DNA from: Heliorestis convoluta
Lineage (GTDB): Bacteria; Bacillota; Desulfitobacteriia; Heliobacteriales; Heliobacteriaceae
Assembly: GCF_009649955.1 (NCBI RefSeq)
Contig: NZ_CP045875.1
Coordinates: 2,696,501 to 2,760,500 of the forward strand
Length of the DNA stretch: 64,000 bases
Direction: 5' to 3'
The notes under the pieces were generated by a model that saw nothing but the letters and a program-made list of their open reading frames with translations, had not been told where the DNA came from and did not search any database. Of the stretch, positions 37,995 through 48,884 are shown in pieces. The translations under genes were made by a program, and so were the position numbers. The first letter of the stretch is position 1; each line of letters opens with the position of its first letter.

Positions 37995-39146
37995 GTGGGG
38001 CACTTTGAAGAAGAGGAAGTATACCGCAAAAAGCGTCAACCTGGCTTACTTTCATACTTTCTTGTAGCGCTTGTGGCGGCTTTTCTCGGCGGCTACATTT
38101 CTCTCTTTTTTTACACATCATCGATGCCAGAGCCAGAAGGAGGCCAGTCACCGCAAAGTGGTTTTGTTATACCTTCGCCAGATTTGAACTTGTCACGCCT
38201 TAACAGCGATAGCCAGAGAATTGTAGAAGTGGCACGCCAAGTGGGACCCGCTGTGGTGGGTATTGCCAACCGAGCGCCTGTGCGTGGTGTTTTCTGGAAC
38301 CAGCGCATTGAGGAAGTAGGAAATGGCTCTGGTGTCATTTATGACCCAGCTGGCTTTATCGTTACGAACCACCATGTCGTTGCTGACGCCACGGAAATCA
38401 TAGTAACCTTAGCAGATGGGCGAACCGCCAGTGCTACGCTGGTAGGCACCGATCGATTGACCGATCTAGCCGTCCTCAAAATCGATCTAGAGAATTTGCC
38501 TGTCGCACGCTTTGGAGACTCTGAAAATGTACAAGTGGGAGAATTGGCCATTGCCATTGGGAACCCAGGTGGTCGAGAGTTTGCCGGCTCTGTTACATCC
38601 GGCATTGTATCAGGACTGAATCGCCAATTGAACACACCAGAAGGTTACGCTTTTAACCTGATTCAGACCGATGCAGCCATCAATCCTGGGAACTCCGGCG
38701 GTGCCCTTTTGAATGTAACCGGTGAAGTGATCGGAATTAACTCCATCAAGATCGCCATTCCAGGCTTTGAAGGCATGGGCTTTGCCATCCCTTCCAATCA
38801 GGTGCAGCAGATTATACAAGACTTACAAAGCCAGGGTAAAGTTACAAGGCCCGCTTTGCAAGTTACTTTGATTATGAATGTAGACAAATGGCTAGCGCGT
38901 CAGTATAATCTGCCTGTAGATTATGGTGTGGTCGTTCGTCCTATTCCCGGCGGTGTCGCGCAGCAGGCCGGTATTCAAGATAACGATATCATCATTGCCC
39001 TCGGCGAACGACAAGTTCGGAACATGGCAGATCTACAGCGGGAATTATTTCAGCATCGCGTGGGCGATACGATTACGGTAACTTTCCTCCGTAACAATGA
39101 AGAAGTCACCGTTTCAATCACATTGGGTGAGCTGCCAGCTCGCTAA
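37995..39146 (+). CDS. HtrA-like membrane serine protease with PDZ domain
   Basis: About 383 residues from the GTG behind GGGGGG; the frame stays open 7 codons upstream. A single membrane anchor (LLSYFLVALVAAFLGGYISL) places the protease outside the membrane. Trypsin-like DegP domain with catalytic His in VTNHHVVADA, Asp in LTDLAVLKI and Ser in NPGNSGGALL. One C-terminal PDZ domain (VVVRPIPGGVAQQAGIQDND ... DLQREL). Quality-control protease for exported proteins, corresponding by position to HtrC/YyxA of the wal locus. 86 bases after the walJ-like gene. Confidence 0.94.
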   Translation: MGHFEEEEVYRKKRQPGLLSYFLVALVAAFLGGYISLFFYTSSMPEPEGGQSPQSGFVIPSPDLNLSRLNSDSQRIVEVARQVGPAVVGIANRAPVRGVFWNQRIEEVGNGSGVIYDPAGFIVTNHHVVADATEIIVTLADGRTASATLVGTDRLTDLAVLKIDLENLPVARFGDSENVQVGELAIAIGNPGGREFAGSVTSGIVSGLNRQLNTPEGYAFNLIQTDAAINPGNSGGALLNVTGEVIGINSIKIAIPGFEGMGFAIPSNQVQQIIQDLQSQGKVTRPALQVTLIMNVDKWLARQYNLPVDYGVVVRPIPGGVAQQAGIQDNDIIIALGERQVRNMADLQRELFQHRVGDTITVTFLRNNEEVTVSITLGELPAR

Positions 39147-39203
39147 CAGACTTTTTGCGCACAAGAAATAGGAGAAACAGGAGAAGAAGGGGGCATTTTA
39201 CCA

Positions 39204-40121
39204 ATGGGACAAGATCATCACGATACCAAAGTTGAAAAGAAAAACCCCCATCCCTGGGGATGGGTACCTTTCCTCATCATTCTAACGCTCTTTGCGACCT
39301 TTGCTTTTGGGCCTGTCGTCGCTTATCAAGGACAACCGTATCTGATGGATATGAATGTGGTAGAACCAAAGACAAAAGCTCAAAAAGAAGTCTTGTCAAC
39401 AGTAGAAAAAGCACTAGACCAGCGTTTTGAGGCGCTTCTCCAAGACGATCCTGCCATTTTAGAAGAAACCTTTGGTTCCTATGGCATTGCGGATGCCTTA
39501 CAAGAAGAGATAATTCATTTCCCCATCGTGCAAGAAATGCTGCGGGAAGAAGGTTTGCTTGCGGAGAAGCCTGAGATTTTTGTAAAACCGTATGCTATCG
39601 ATGTAAAAGGTCATCATGCCCATGTTGTCTTTGAATACATTACCCTGTTTGATAGCCGTCAGGTTCAAGGCGCTCACGTCTGGGATCTGGTAAAAACAGA
39701 AGAGGGCTGGCAAGTCGTCGGTGACGCTGCCTTTCTAGACAGTGCCATCACGTCCCGAGTAGCCCAAACTGCCCGCTCTTTTCTCACAAGCTTAAAGTTT
39801 GGCCACAGCCACTCCTTACAAGGACCTTGGCAGGAAAGCCCGGATCTGCTGGCTCAAATGACCAGTGAAACAGTAACAGCATTGGCTGGACAAGGTGGCT
39901 CTTGGGAAGTTCTCAGTGTCTCCCTTTTCGGCAACCATGGCTCTAGCCACATTCCCTACGCCGACATGGCCGATGCCGCTCGCATCATTGTTCGTAACGT
40001 TGACAATGATGAACGCTATGTGATGGTTCTTGCACTCATTGATGAAGCCTCTTCCATTATGGGAGCACCAAAGTGGACTGTTATTGGCTTTGTAGCAGAG
40101 CAAGAATTGCTAGAGCTGTAA
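39204..40121 (+). CDS. Hypothetical membrane-anchored protein
   Basis: 305 residues, not recognised. A His/Lys-rich cytoplasmic N-terminus (GQDHHDTKVEKKNPHP), one membrane helix (VPFLIILTLFATFAFGPVVA), then an extracytoplasmic domain of about 265 residues with no catalytic motif that I can see. The ATG has GGGGG 9 bases upstream. Position between an HtrA-like protease and rlmH suggests an envelope role and perhaps a function replacing walHI, but sequence gives no support for that. Confidence 0.78.
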   Translation: MGQDHHDTKVEKKNPHPWGWVPFLIILTLFATFAFGPVVAYQGQPYLMDMNVVEPKTKAQKEVLSTVEKALDQRFEALLQDDPAILEETFGSYGIADALQEEIIHFPIVQEMLREEGLLAEKPEIFVKPYAIDVKGHHAHVVFEYITLFDSRQVQGAHVWDLVKTEEGWQVVGDAAFLDSAITSRVAQTARSFLTSLKFGHSHSLQGPWQESPDLLAQMTSETVTALAGQGGSWEVLSVSLFGNHGSSHIPYADMADAARIIVRNVDNDERYVMVLALIDEASSIMGAPKWTVIGFVAEQELLEL

Positions 40122-40164
40122 AAAAGCATAGGATTCGAATTATTTCATCATAACGACAAGAAAA

Positions 40165-40216
40165 GCACAAGAAGGTCTTCAGGGAGATATACCCGAAGAC
40201 CTTCTGTGTTTTTTAC
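40165..40216 (+). terminator. Terminator between the unknown membrane gene and rlmH
   Basis: AGAAGGTCTTC pairs with GAAGACCTTCT across a 14-base loop, followed by GTGTTTTTT. Confidence 0.85.
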
Positions 40217-40237
40217 GATAAAAGGGAGATAGAACAA

Positions 40238-40717
40238 TTGCAGATTCAAATCATCTCTGTAGGAAAAATCAAAGAAAAATATCTCAAATTAGGCATAGAA
40301 GAGTTTAGCAAGCGCTTACAAGCCTATTGTCGCTTAACTCCTATAGAAGTGAGCGACGAAGAAGCACCTGATACCTTAAGTGCCAAAGAAGTTGAACGAG
40401 TCAAAGAAAAAGAAGGCCAGCGAATCTTACAACAACTAAGACCAGATAGCTACGTCATTGCCTTGGCCATCGACGGAACCACCTGGTCTTCTGAAGAACT
40501 AGCCCGAGAAATCGATCAACGAGCAACATACGGCCAAAGCCAGATCGCCTTTATCATTGGCGGATCCCACGGCTTGAGCCCCCAAGTGCTACAAAGGGCC
40601 AATAAGAAGCTTTCTTTTTCCAAGATGACCTTCCCCCATCAACTGATGAAGCTGATCTTGCTAGAACAGATCTACAGAGCCTTTCGGATTAATCGGGGAG
40701 AGCCGTACCACAAGTAA
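40238..40717 (+). CDS. rlmH: 23S rRNA pseudouridine-1915 N3-methyltransferase RlmH
   Basis: SPOUT-fold methyltransferase that methylates pseudouridine 1915 of 23S rRNA in the assembled ribosome. 159 residues, the usual length. [20 protein letters not shown] at the start, IGGSHGL in the SAM-binding knot and the invariant C-terminus RGEPYHK are all present. TTG start with GGGAG 9 bases upstream. Normal companion of walJ and htrA genes in Bacillota. Confidence 0.96.
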   Translation: MQIQIISVGKIKEKYLKLGIEEFSKRLQAYCRLTPIEVSDEEAPDTLSAKEVERVKEKEGQRILQQLRPDSYVIALAIDGTTWSSEELAREIDQRATYGQSQIAFIIGGSHGLSPQVLQRANKKLSFSKMTFPHQLMKLILLEQIYRAFRINRGEPYHK

Positions 40718-40728
40718 CGGCGAAAAAA

Positions 40729-40777
40729 ACCGAAAATCTCCTGCCCAATTACGCAAATTTGACAGGAGATTTCTCTA
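40729..40777 (+). terminator. Hairpin after rlmH
   Basis: GAAAATCTCCTG pairs with CAGGAGATTTCTC across 19 bases. The T run is weak, so termination is probable rather than sure. Confidence 0.55.
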
Positions 40778-40796
40778 TGTCTAGGGAATGAATGAA

Positions 40797-41185
40797 AAGA
40801 TAATTGTGCAGGGGCCAGGTCATCACGCTTTCCTTCGCTCTGGACTGGTCCCACGCTGTTACCGCCAGCAAGCTGGCGACAGCTGAGGTCCCAAGTCCCG
40901 CTGCGGAAAGCGTGATGCCCAGGCCCAGAGATTTTTTGCTGATTGTAACTCCCATTGGCACTGCTTTGCATAACTTCCTGCTATGTCTACATAACTGCCT
41001 ATTGAATTTGCAATAGGCCAAAACTCAGTCACAACCAGCAAAATGTACCTGGGTCAGGCCTTATTCATTCCTGGAGAGAGGACTTCAGACCTCAGCCATC
41101 GGCAGCTACGCTGCCGGCTATGGCGTGGGATGAGTCCGTTCGGAAGGAATGAATAAGGCCTGACCCCACCATCAAGCTATTGCCA
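40797..41185 (+). repeat. Composite repeat, copy 4 (A and B hairpins)
   Basis: A hairpin 40811-40926 (minus), B hairpin 41051-41166 (plus). The B outer stem is a perfect 21 bp and uses the GGCCTTATTC/GAATAAGGCC version, as in copy 1, where copies 2, 3, 5 and 6 use GGCGTTATGA/TCATAACGCC. Fills most of the 40718-41262 gap. Confidence 0.92.
41051..41166 (+). ncRNA. Candidate structured RNA, type B (representative)
   Basis: Outer stem of 21 bp (GGGTCAGGCC... with ...GGCCTGACCC), then core GGACT-T-CA ... TG-AGTCC enclosing GACCTCA and GTGGGA, then stem GCCAT-CGGCAGC-TAC-GCTGCCG-GCT-ATGGC. Core loops equal those of type A while stem bases covary. Also at 3805-3921, 21785-21900, 31521-31636, 53173-53288 and, degenerate, 53725-53838. 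Transcription not shown. Confidence 0.6.
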
Positions 41186-41262
41186 ACCATTATGCTATTT
41201 TCGCACAAAAAACAACATACACCTGCTCCAAGCCGAAAGCCAGAAAGGCAGGGAACACCACC

Positions 41263-44200
41263 ATGGAGCCACAAAAGATCCGTCAATCACTTTTTGCACG
41301 CCTATCCATGACCATGTTTTTCATTATCCTCTTATTCGCCCTTGCTGTAAAGCAATTTATAATCGATCCTGCCGTAGATCGAGTCGCCGACAGTGAATTT
41401 CGCCAGTACACATCAGAAATAAAAGACAATATTGAAGAATTCTTCAACTCAGCAGAAAGACAACTTTTTATCGCCCGAGACTATGCGGCAAAAAGCCTAT
41501 GGGCCGATGATGACATAGACAGCTTTAGCCAGCTTTTTATGCCTGTACTTCGAAACAATCCAGCCTTATCGGCCATGATCTACGCACGAGAAGACTCCAA
41601 AGAATTCATCTTATTCCAAGACGAAGAAGGCTGGCGCAGTCGAGTCACCTTTCCAGAGCGTGATTCAGAAAAGGCACGGTGGCTATACTGGGATAGAAAT
41701 GGGATGTTTCTTCAAGAGAAACAAGGAACAAGCGGCTATGATTGCCGCCAGAGACCCTGGTTTATCGGTGCCATGAACTCTTTAGAAAGAGACGTATTCT
41801 GGACAGAACCTTACATATTTTATACGAAACAAGAACCCGGTATCACAGCATCGCTTCTGTACACCGATCAAGAAGGAACAAACTATGTCATAGGTATGGA
41901 TGTATCACTACGAGATCTCTCCATGATTACTCGATCTGTCGCTGTCGGTCCAAAAGGCTATGTGGCCCTTTTTGACCAAGGAGGCACTCTAATCGGCTTA
42001 CCCGTAGGCGAGCGTTCTTTGGCGGAAAATGGTGAATCCCTCGTTATCCAGTCCATATCAACATTGGGCTTGGAATCATTAGAGGCGGGCTTTTCTCGCT
42101 GGAGCAATAATAATTGGACGGTCGAAGAAAAGCTGCGTTATACCAGCAATGGTGAGGTCTGGCTAACCATGATCACTCCCATTGTGGTTGGGCAACATGA
42201 ATTTTTTATAGGCATCTTTGTACCAGAAAGTTACTTTGCACAGGACAGAGAACGGTGGCTTTATGCTTTAGGCATACTCCTTGTTCTCGTGATCGGCCTC
42301 TCTTTTGGTTTGGCCAATGAAATCGCTAGACATCTAAGCAGACCACTGCGTCAACTACTAGAGCAAAGTGAACGAATTGGACGACTTGACTTTCGACCTA
42401 CCCCTTTTTCCAAAACAGAATGGGAAGAGATCAATCGTCTCGCAGAAGCACAAGAGAAAATGCGTCGCTTGGTAAGCCAAGCAGCAGAAGATCTTGAAGA
42501 GATAGTTCGCTCTCGAACTTTAGAGCTTCAAGAAGCAACGCAGGCCAAATCAATGTTTCTGGCCAACATGAGCCATGAGATACGGACACCACTTAATGCG
42601 ATTATCGGCATGGCCTACTTGGCCTTAAAGACGGACCTTACACCCAAACAAAGAGATTACATAGAAAAAATCTATAAATCCGGAACCTCTTTATTGCAAA
42701 TCATCAATGATATACTCGATTTTTCCAAAATCGAGTCTGACAACCTTAAGATGGAGCAGATCGACTTTCTCTTGACCGATGTAATGCAAGGCGTTGTTGA
42801 TGTAAATAGTGGCAAAGCCTACGAAAAAGGGCTAGAATTTCTATATCATATCCCACCGGATATCCCTGTGAGCTTGATTGGCGATCCCCTTCGACTGGGT
42901 CAAGTCATTACCAACTTGGTCGACAATGCATTGAAATACACTGCCAAAGGGCAAGTTGCCATTGATGTACAATTGCTCCAAAGCACGAACGGCAAAGTAC
43001 AGCTTCAGTTTAACGTCAGTGACACCGGCATCGGCTTATCTCAACAAGAAGTAGAAAAGCTATTCCAGCCTTTTACACAAGCCGATGGTTCCACAACTCG
43101 CAAGTATGGTGGAACCGGTCTTGGTCTTTCCATCTGCAAGCGTTTGGTGGAAATGATGGAAGGCGCCGTCTGGGTAACCAGTGAAGCAGGCAAAGGCAGT
43201 CGATTTAGCTTTACCGCTTGGTTTGGCGTTTCAAAGCTAGAACAACAGCAACAGCGCGTCATACCAGATATACTGAACAACATGCGCCTTCTCGTCGTCG
43301 ACGACAATCCAATGGCTCTTGAAATAATGGTTGAGTATCTACGTTCTATGGGCTTTCGCGTTGATACAGCCACAAGCGGTGAAGAAGCCATCGCAGCAGT
43401 TCATCAATCCGATCGCCAAGATCCCTATGCCATGGTCTTTATGGACTGGCAGATGCCAGGCATCAATGGGATTCAGGCAGCTACGAACATTAAGACAAAT
43501 TCCGATCTAGAACAGACGCCAGCCGTAATTATGGTCAGCGCCTTAGAAAGAGATGAACTGCGCCACCAGGCAGAGCAAGCGAACTTAGAAGCTGTTCTTA
43601 CGAAGCCCATTAGCCAGTCCCTCTTAATCGACACCATTGTCCATCTTTTTGCACCGGAAAAAGGTGAGAGCCTACGCAGCCCTACTATTATGGATAAAAA
43701 TTATGGCTTGGCAGGTCTTCGTGTACTTGTGGCTGAAGACAACGACGTGAATCAGCAGATTGTGCAGGAATTGCTGAAAAGCCAAGGCATCCTTGTAGAC
43801 CTAGTAGACAACGGCAAAAAGGCTGTTGATAAAGTCTTGCTTTCTACTGCCGAAAAGCCTTATGATCTAGTCCTCCTCGACTTAGAAATGCCTGATATGG
43901 ATGGATTTGAAGCAGCCCGTGTGATACGAAAGACCGATACAGACGTACCCATCATTGCCTTAACAGCGTGGGCTATGAAAAGTGAACGAGAGCGGTGCCT
44001 TGATGCAGGCATGAATGCCCATGTGGCCAAGCCAATTGATCCCCATCTACTTTTTACTACCTTGTCGCAGTACCATCCTTCTGCACAACAATCCAGCCTC
44101 ATCCCTCAAGAAATCACAGCAATAGGCAGAATGATAGAATCCATACCAGGACTTGATGTAGAAGAAGGGTTGACTCGTGTTGCAGGCAATGTCAGCTTGT

Positions 44201-44736
44201 ACAGAAAACTACTGATGCAATTTGCCAGCAATCAACAAAAAGCATCAGAAACGTTGCAAGAAGCACTGCGTCAAGGAGACAAAGCTACAGCGGTAACAAG
44301 GGTCCATTCCATCAAAGGCGTGGCAGGAAACCTAGGCGCTCATACACTGTACGAAAGTGCTGCAGCTTTAGAAGCAGCCCTACTCAACTCAGAAAGTGAA
44401 AAATCCGAAACAATAGAAAAGCGTTTTGAACAGTTTTCTCAGCAACTGCATAGAGTGATAGAAGGGATTGAAAGCACGCTATACAACGAAGTGATTGCGA
44501 ACGAGGCGAATCAGTACGATCGCCCGTCTAGTATAGCCAAACTGAAAAGGTTACAAGATCTACTAGAAGAATACGACAGTGAAGCAATTGATTTTTTCGA
44601 TTCGGTTCGCGAATCTTGGATGGAATACGTAGACCACAACAAGATCGTTCAATTAGAAAAAGAAATAAAAAGCTATCAATATGATAAGGCCTTACAAATA
44701 CTGAAAGGCCTAGATGTGGGTGATGGAGAAGGATGA
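41263..44736 (+). CDS. Hybrid sensor histidine kinase (Cache-HAMP-HisKA-HATPase-REC-REC-HPt)
   Basis: 1157 residues. N-terminal membrane helix, Cache-type extracytoplasmic sensor ([49 protein letters not shown]), second helix ([17 protein letters not shown]), HAMP-like linker, then dimerisation helix with phospho-His in [17 protein letters not shown] and an ATPase domain ([26 protein letters not shown]). Two receiver domains follow ([10 protein letters not shown] ... MDWQMPG and [10 protein letters not shown] ... [10 protein letters not shown]), then an HPt domain with [16 protein letters not shown] BarA-type phosphorelay. Overlaps the next gene by 4 bases, so the HD-GYP regulator is its likely output. 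Confidence 0.95.
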   Translation: MEPQKIRQSLFARLSMTMFFIILLFALAVKQFIIDPAVDRVADSEFRQYTSEIKDNIEEFFNSAERQLFIARDYAAKSLWADDDIDSFSQLFMPVLRNNPALSAMIYAREDSKEFILFQDEEGWRSRVTFPERDSEKARWLYWDRNGMFLQEKQGTSGYDCRQRPWFIGAMNSLERDVFWTEPYIFYTKQEPGITASLLYTDQEGTNYVIGMDVSLRDLSMITRSVAVGPKGYVALFDQGGTLIGLPVGERSLAENGESLVIQSISTLGLESLEAGFSRWSNNNWTVEEKLRYTSNGEVWLTMITPIVVGQHEFFIGIFVPESYFAQDRERWLYALGILLVLVIGLSFGLANEIARHLSRPLRQLLEQSERIGRLDFRPTPFSKTEWEEINRLAEAQEKMRRLVSQAAEDLEEIVRSRTLELQEATQAKSMFLANMSHEIRTPLNAIIGMAYLALKTDLTPKQRDYIEKIYKSGTSLLQIINDILDFSKIESDNLKMEQIDFLLTDVMQGVVDVNSGKAYEKGLEFLYHIPPDIPVSLIGDPLRLGQVITNLVDNALKYTAKGQVAIDVQLLQSTNGKVQLQFNVSDTGIGLSQQEVEKLFQPFTQADGSTTRKYGGTGLGLSICKRLVEMMEGAVWVTSEAGKGSRFSFTAWFGVSKLEQQQQRVIPDILNNMRLLVVDDNPMALEIMVEYLRSMGFRVDTATSGEEAIAAVHQSDRQDPYAMVFMDWQMPGINGIQAATNIKTNSDLEQTPAVIMVSALERDELRHQAEQANLEAVLTKPISQSLLIDTIVHLFAPEKGESLRSPTIMDKNYGLAGLRVLVAEDNDVNQQIVQELLKSQGILVDLVDNGKKAVDKVLLSTAEKPYDLVLLDLEMPDMDGFEAARVIRKTDTDVPIIALTAWAMKSERERCLDAGMNAHVAKPIDPHLLFTTLSQYHPSAQQSSLIPQEITAIGRMIESIPGLDVEEGLTRVAGNVSLYRKLLMQFASNQQKASETLQEALRQGDKATAVTRVHSIKGVAGNLGAHTLYESAAALEAALLNSESEKSETIEKRFEQFSQQLHRVIEGIESTLYNEVIANEANQYDRPSSIAKLKRLQDLLEEYDSEAIDFFDSVRESWMEYVDHNKIVQLEKEIKSYQYDKALQILKGLDVGDGEG

Positions 44737-45830
44737 AAAGGGGAAAACAAGTCATCCTTGTTGTCGATGATACACCAGAAATTTTAGCCCTAATTAGTGG
44801 GTTATTAAAAAACAATTATAGAGTAAAGATTGCTACCAACGGTGAAATGGCGCTAGCAGTCGCCAAAGCGGCACCACCCGATTTGATTTTACTGGATGTC
44901 CTGATGCCCAAGATGGATGGGTATGAGACCTGTCGGCGACTCAAGGAAAGCCCTTGCCTGGCTGATATCCCTGTCATATTTCTAACAGCCCTGAGCAAAG
45001 TGGAAGATGAACAGAAAGGCTTGGCTTTAGGCGCTGTAGACTATATTGTCAAACCAATCAGCCCACCCATTTTATATTCCCGCATCAAGACCCATCTCAC
45101 TTTAAAAGAAGCCAGAGATTTTCTGAAAGACAAAAACGCCTATCTAGAAACAGAAGTAGCTCGGCGCACAGAAGAAATCGCTTTAATCCAAGAAGTATCT
45201 ATCGTTGCCATGGCTTCCTTGGCAGAAACGCGGGACAATGAGACGGGAAATCACCTCCGACGTACGCAACAATATGTATGGGAATTGGCGCGAGATCTTC
45301 ATCACCATGAACGGTTTCGTCATTTTCTTTCAGCAGAAAATATTCAGTTGCTTGTAAAGTCAGTTCCTTTGCATGATATTGGTAAAGTGGGCATCCCTGA
45401 CGCTATCTTACAAAAACCTGAAGCGTTGTGCGATAAAGAGTTTGAAATTATGAAAACCCATACCCTTTTAGGGCGAGATGCGATTGTACGAGCTGAAATG
45501 TTGCTCAATCAAGGGGAAACTTTTCTTCGCTTTGCCAAAGAAATTGCGCTATCCCATCACGAGAAATGGGATGGCAGTGGCTACCCCGAAGGTCTCCGCG
45601 GCGAAGAAATTCCCATTCCAGCGCGTCTCATGGCCGTAGCAGATGTCTATGACGCTTTAATTAGCCGACGAATCTATAAAAAAGCACTTCCACATACAGA
45701 AGCCATTAAAATCATAAGAGAAGGTTCGGGAGTGCACTTTGACCCGGCCATCGTAGAAGCCTTTTTGCGATTAGAAAGAAGATTTCAAGAGATCTCAGAA
45801 GCTTTTAGTGATGAAGATAAAGCGCAATAA
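44733..45830 (+). CDS. Response regulator with HD-GYP phosphodiesterase domain
   Basis: 365 residues. N-terminal receiver domain ([19 protein letters not shown], phospho-Asp in [13 protein letters not shown], Lys in YIVKPISPP), a coiled linker, then an HD-GYP domain: [19 protein letters not shown] supplies the HD pair, [20 protein letters not shown] the GYP motif, and [13 protein letters not shown] a further metal site. Such enzymes hydrolyse cyclic di-GMP and move cells towards motility. Start overlaps the kinase stop (ATGA), strongly implying a cognate pair. Ends at a strong terminator. Confidence 0.95.
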   Translation: MKRGKQVILVVDDTPEILALISGLLKNNYRVKIATNGEMALAVAKAAPPDLILLDVLMPKMDGYETCRRLKESPCLADIPVIFLTALSKVEDEQKGLALGAVDYIVKPISPPILYSRIKTHLTLKEARDFLKDKNAYLETEVARRTEEIALIQEVSIVAMASLAETRDNETGNHLRRTQQYVWELARDLHHHERFRHFLSAENIQLLVKSVPLHDIGKVGIPDAILQKPEALCDKEFEIMKTHTLLGRDAIVRAEMLLNQGETFLRFAKEIALSHHEKWDGSGYPEGLRGEEIPIPARLMAVADVYDALISRRIYKKALPHTEAIKIIREGSGVHFDPAIVEAFLRLERRFQEISEAFSDEDKAQ

Positions 45831-45845
45831 ACAATCCGGAGAAAG

Positions 45846-45899
45846 CACAAAAGCGTCCTCGCAACAGCATGGTATCGCTGTTACGAGGACGCTTTTGCA
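45846..45899 (+). terminator. Bidirectional terminator
   Basis: AAAAGCGTCCTCG-CA-ACAGC pairs with GCTGT-TA-CGAGGACGCTTTT. Separates the convergent HD-GYP and carD genes. Confidence 0.88.
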
Positions 45900-45930
45900 A
45901 TCCACAAGAGCTACGTCCCTTCCTAAAAAG

Positions 45931-46419
45931 TTAGCAACTCTCTGCACAAGGACTTTCTAAGGCTTCTTCCAGTAATTCCTTCGCTTCTTCCTGATCAATA
46001 CCCATCACAAGAGCCAGTTCGCTAACGAAAATTTGCCGTGCATTGTCTAACATAGAGCGATCGCCTGTGGTCAGAGAACGCTTCGCGGCAATTCGCACCA
46101 GATCACGGATCACCTGTGCACCTTCGTAGATATCGCCACTTTTCATGCGGTTCATATTCATCCGATAGCGCTGTGAATGACTCAAAGACGACTCAGATAC
46201 TTCCTCCTGAAAAGTGCTTGACAGTACATCTTCCACAATAGCTACATCTACAACGGGTCGAATCGAGATTTTCGCCTCTGTCGGAAACATTACTTGCATG
46301 TTGCCAATCGTTACAACATAATAGAGTTGCTTGTTGCCTAGAATTTCTTTCTCTTGAATATCTTCAATCACACCGGCTCCATGCATGGGATAGACAATCT
46401 TATCACCGACTTGAAACAC
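45931..46419 (-). CDS. CarD-family transcription regulator
   Basis: About 162 residues from the second of two GTG codons, chosen because GGGGG lies 8 bases upstream. The N-terminal CarD/TRCF RNA-polymerase interaction domain is clear (FQVGDKIVYPMHGAGVIEDI, YYVVTIGNMQVMFPTEA), followed by the helical DNA-binding part (SQRYRMNMNRMKSGDIYEGA, QVIRDLVRIAAKRSLT, SMLDNARQIFVSEL). CarD proteins bind the polymerase beta subunit and stabilise open complexes, notably at rRNA promoters. A CESC-type tail (SPCAESC) is unusual. Monocistronic. Confidence 0.92.
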   Translation of the reverse strand: MFQVGDKIVYPMHGAGVIEDIQEKEILGNKQLYYVVTIGNMQVMFPTEAKISIRPVVDVAIVEDVLSSTFQEEVSESSLSHSQRYRMNMNRMKSGDIYEGAQVIRDLVRIAAKRSLTTGDRSMLDNARQIFVSELALVMGIDQEEAKELLEEALESPCAESC

Positions 46420-46636
46420 ATGAAGCACCCCCTGCTTGAGTATGATTTCATTATAACAGAAAAAGCAGCAAATATCAAAATCAATTATTCTAACACAATA
46501 ACAAAAACAGTGTCAATATGGTTTTTGCAACTAAAAAAGTAAAAAGAATCACTGCAAAAGAGACAAAAAGAAAACCATCTAGTTAAAAATACTAGAAAAA
46601 AATACAAATTATAGAACAGCAGAAAGGAACTACCTT

Positions 46637-48877
46637 ATGAGCAAAACACTCGTCTTAGCAGAAAAACCGTCCGTAGGCCGCGACCTAGCACGAGTCTTAC
46701 AATGTCATAAAAAAAACAACGGCTACTTTGAAAGCGAGCGCTACATTGTCACCTGGGCTTTAGGACACCTCGTTACCTTAGCAGACCCAGAAGGATACGA
46801 TGAAAAGTACAAGGAATGGCGTATGGAAGATCTGCCTCTATTACCACCACAGCTCAAGCTGGTTATCATTCGTGAGAGCAGCAAGCAGTATCATAAAGTC
46901 AAAGAACTCCTACAACGCAAAGACGTCAAAGACATCGTCTTAGCCACCGATGCAGGACGAGAAGGAGAACTCGTCGGTCGCTGGATCTTAGAAAAAGCAA
47001 ATATCAAAAAGCCCCTTAAGCGGCTCTGGATTTCCTCTGTCACCGACAAAGCCATTCGAGAAGGCTTTCAAAAGCTGAAAAATGGAAAAGAGTACGAAAA
47101 CCTCTACGCCTCAGCCGTAGCTCGCTCGGAAGCCGACTGGCTTGTAGGCATCAATGCCACACGAGCGCTCACCTGTAAGTTTAACGCCCAGCTTTCCTGT
47201 GGTCGTGTACAAACACCAACGCTTGCAATCATCGCTCGTCGAGAAGAAGAAATCAAAAACTTCCAACCTCGAAGCTATTACAGCCTAGTCGCTACAGCTC
47301 AAACGGCACAAAGCACGGAGCATGGCAACCAGAATAAAGTCACACTCGAGTTACAATGGCAAGACGAGAAAACAAAAGACTATAAAACCTTTGATAAAAA
47401 CCAAAGCGATCAACTGCTACAAAAGCTACAAGGCCAAAAAGCTCAAATCACAGAAATCAGCAAAAAAGCCAAAAAAACTTATGCACCCCCCCTTTATGAC
47501 CTTACAGAACTACAAAGAGATGCCAACAAACGCTTCGGTTACTCCGCCAAAGAGACCCTCTCCATTATGCAAAGACTGTACGAACAGCACAAGATCTTGA
47601 CCTACCCGCGCACAGACTCACGGTACCTATCGAGTGACATGGTCGACACCTTAAAAGAAAGAATCAAAGCCATCAGCATCGGTCCTTACACAGCCAAAGC
47701 CGCCAAAATCTTACGAAATCCTATCAAAACAAGCAAAGCCTTCATTGACGACAGCAAAGTCTCCGATCACCATGCCATCATCCCCACCGAAGAAACGATT
47801 CTTCTGAATAACCTTACGGACAAAGAAAGAAAAATCTACGATCTCGTTGTGAAACGCTTCCTCGCTGTGCTCTACCCACCTTTTGAATATGAGCAAATAA
47901 CAATAAAAGCCAAAATCGGCGGAGAAACCTTTCTAGCCAAAGGAAAGCATATCCTTCAGGCTGGCTGGAAAGAAGTTTACGATCATACCAGCGGCGATGA
48001 AAAGGACGAAGAAGCCGCAGAAGGCCTATCCGATCAGATCCTGCCAGACTTGCAGCCACAACAAATTCTTACCATCGCCGAACTAAGACAACGACAAGGC
48101 CAGACTAAGCCACCGGCTTATTTTAATGAAGGAACATTACTGTCAGCCATGGAAAATCCCATACCCTATATGACAGGAGAAAAGCAAGATCTGATCAAAA
48201 CAATGGGACAAACAGGCGGCCTCGGCACAGTTGCCACAAGAGCCGACATCATTGAAAAACTTTTTAACAGCTTTTTAATCGAGAAAAAAGGCAAAGACAT
48301 TCACAGCACCTCAAAAGGCCGCCAACTTCTAGAACTCGTCCCAGAAGAGCTCCAATCACCAGCCCTAACAGCGCAATGGGAACAAAAGCTCAACGCCATA
48401 GCCAAAGGCACCTTGCCCAAGCAGGCCTTTGTCAACGAAATGAAAAAGTACGCTCAACAAGTCGTCGCAGAAATCAAAAAAAGCGAAAAAAAATTCCAAC
48501 ACGACAATCTCACAGGCGAAAAATGCCCCCAATGTGGCAAAAAAATGCTTCAAGTAAACAGCAAAAAAGGTGTCCTCCTCGTCTGTCAAGACCGCCAGTG
48601 TGGAGAGCGAAAAAACGTAGCCAAAACAACGAACGCACGCTGCCCCGAATGCAAGAAAAAGCTTGAACTACGAGGCGAAGGAGAAGGTCAAATCTTCTAC
48701 TGTCGCTGCGGCTACCGGGAAAAACTCTCAGCCTTCCAGGAGCGAAGAAAAAAAGATCCCGGCAAGACCTCCAAAAAAGATGTCGCCCAATACATGAAAA
48801 GCCAGAAAAAAGAAGACCAAGGGCCGATGAACACCGCCCTTGCCGACGCCTTGGCTAAATTAAAAGGGACATTATAA
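46637..48877 (+). CDS. topB: DNA topoisomerase III
   Basis: 746-residue type IA topoisomerase acting on single-stranded DNA to decatenate replication or recombination intermediates. Toprim domain: KTLVLAEKPSVGRDLARVLQ and ATDAGREGELVGRWI. Core: SCGRVQTPTLAII, and the catalytic tyrosine in ILTYPRTDSRYLS. The C-terminus carries two four-cysteine-type zinc ribbons (CPQCGKKMLQ ... CQDRQCG and CPECKKKLEL ... YCRCG). RBS GAAAGGAAC precedes ATG. In Bacillota topB copies are often borne on mobile elements, but base use and neighbours here look chromosomal. Confidence 0.95.
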   Translation: MSKTLVLAEKPSVGRDLARVLQCHKKNNGYFESERYIVTWALGHLVTLADPEGYDEKYKEWRMEDLPLLPPQLKLVIIRESSKQYHKVKELLQRKDVKDIVLATDAGREGELVGRWILEKANIKKPLKRLWISSVTDKAIREGFQKLKNGKEYENLYASAVARSEADWLVGINATRALTCKFNAQLSCGRVQTPTLAIIARREEEIKNFQPRSYYSLVATAQTAQSTEHGNQNKVTLELQWQDEKTKDYKTFDKNQSDQLLQKLQGQKAQITEISKKAKKTYAPPLYDLTELQRDANKRFGYSAKETLSIMQRLYEQHKILTYPRTDSRYLSSDMVDTLKERIKAISIGPYTAKAAKILRNPIKTSKAFIDDSKVSDHHAIIPTEETILLNNLTDKERKIYDLVVKRFLAVLYPPFEYEQITIKAKIGGETFLAKGKHILQAGWKEVYDHTSGDEKDEEAAEGLSDQILPDLQPQQILTIAELRQRQGQTKPPAYFNEGTLLSAMENPIPYMTGEKQDLIKTMGQTGGLGTVATRADIIEKLFNSFLIEKKGKDIHSTSKGRQLLELVPEELQSPALTAQWEQKLNAIAKGTLPKQAFVNEMKKYAQQVVAEIKKSEKKFQHDNLTGEKCPQCGKKMLQVNSKKGVLLVCQDRQCGERKNVAKTTNARCPECKKKLELRGEGEGQIFYCRCGYREKLSAFQERRKKDPGKTSKKDVAQYMKSQKKEDQGPMNTALADALAKLKGTL

Positions 48878-48884
48878 ATAGAAA

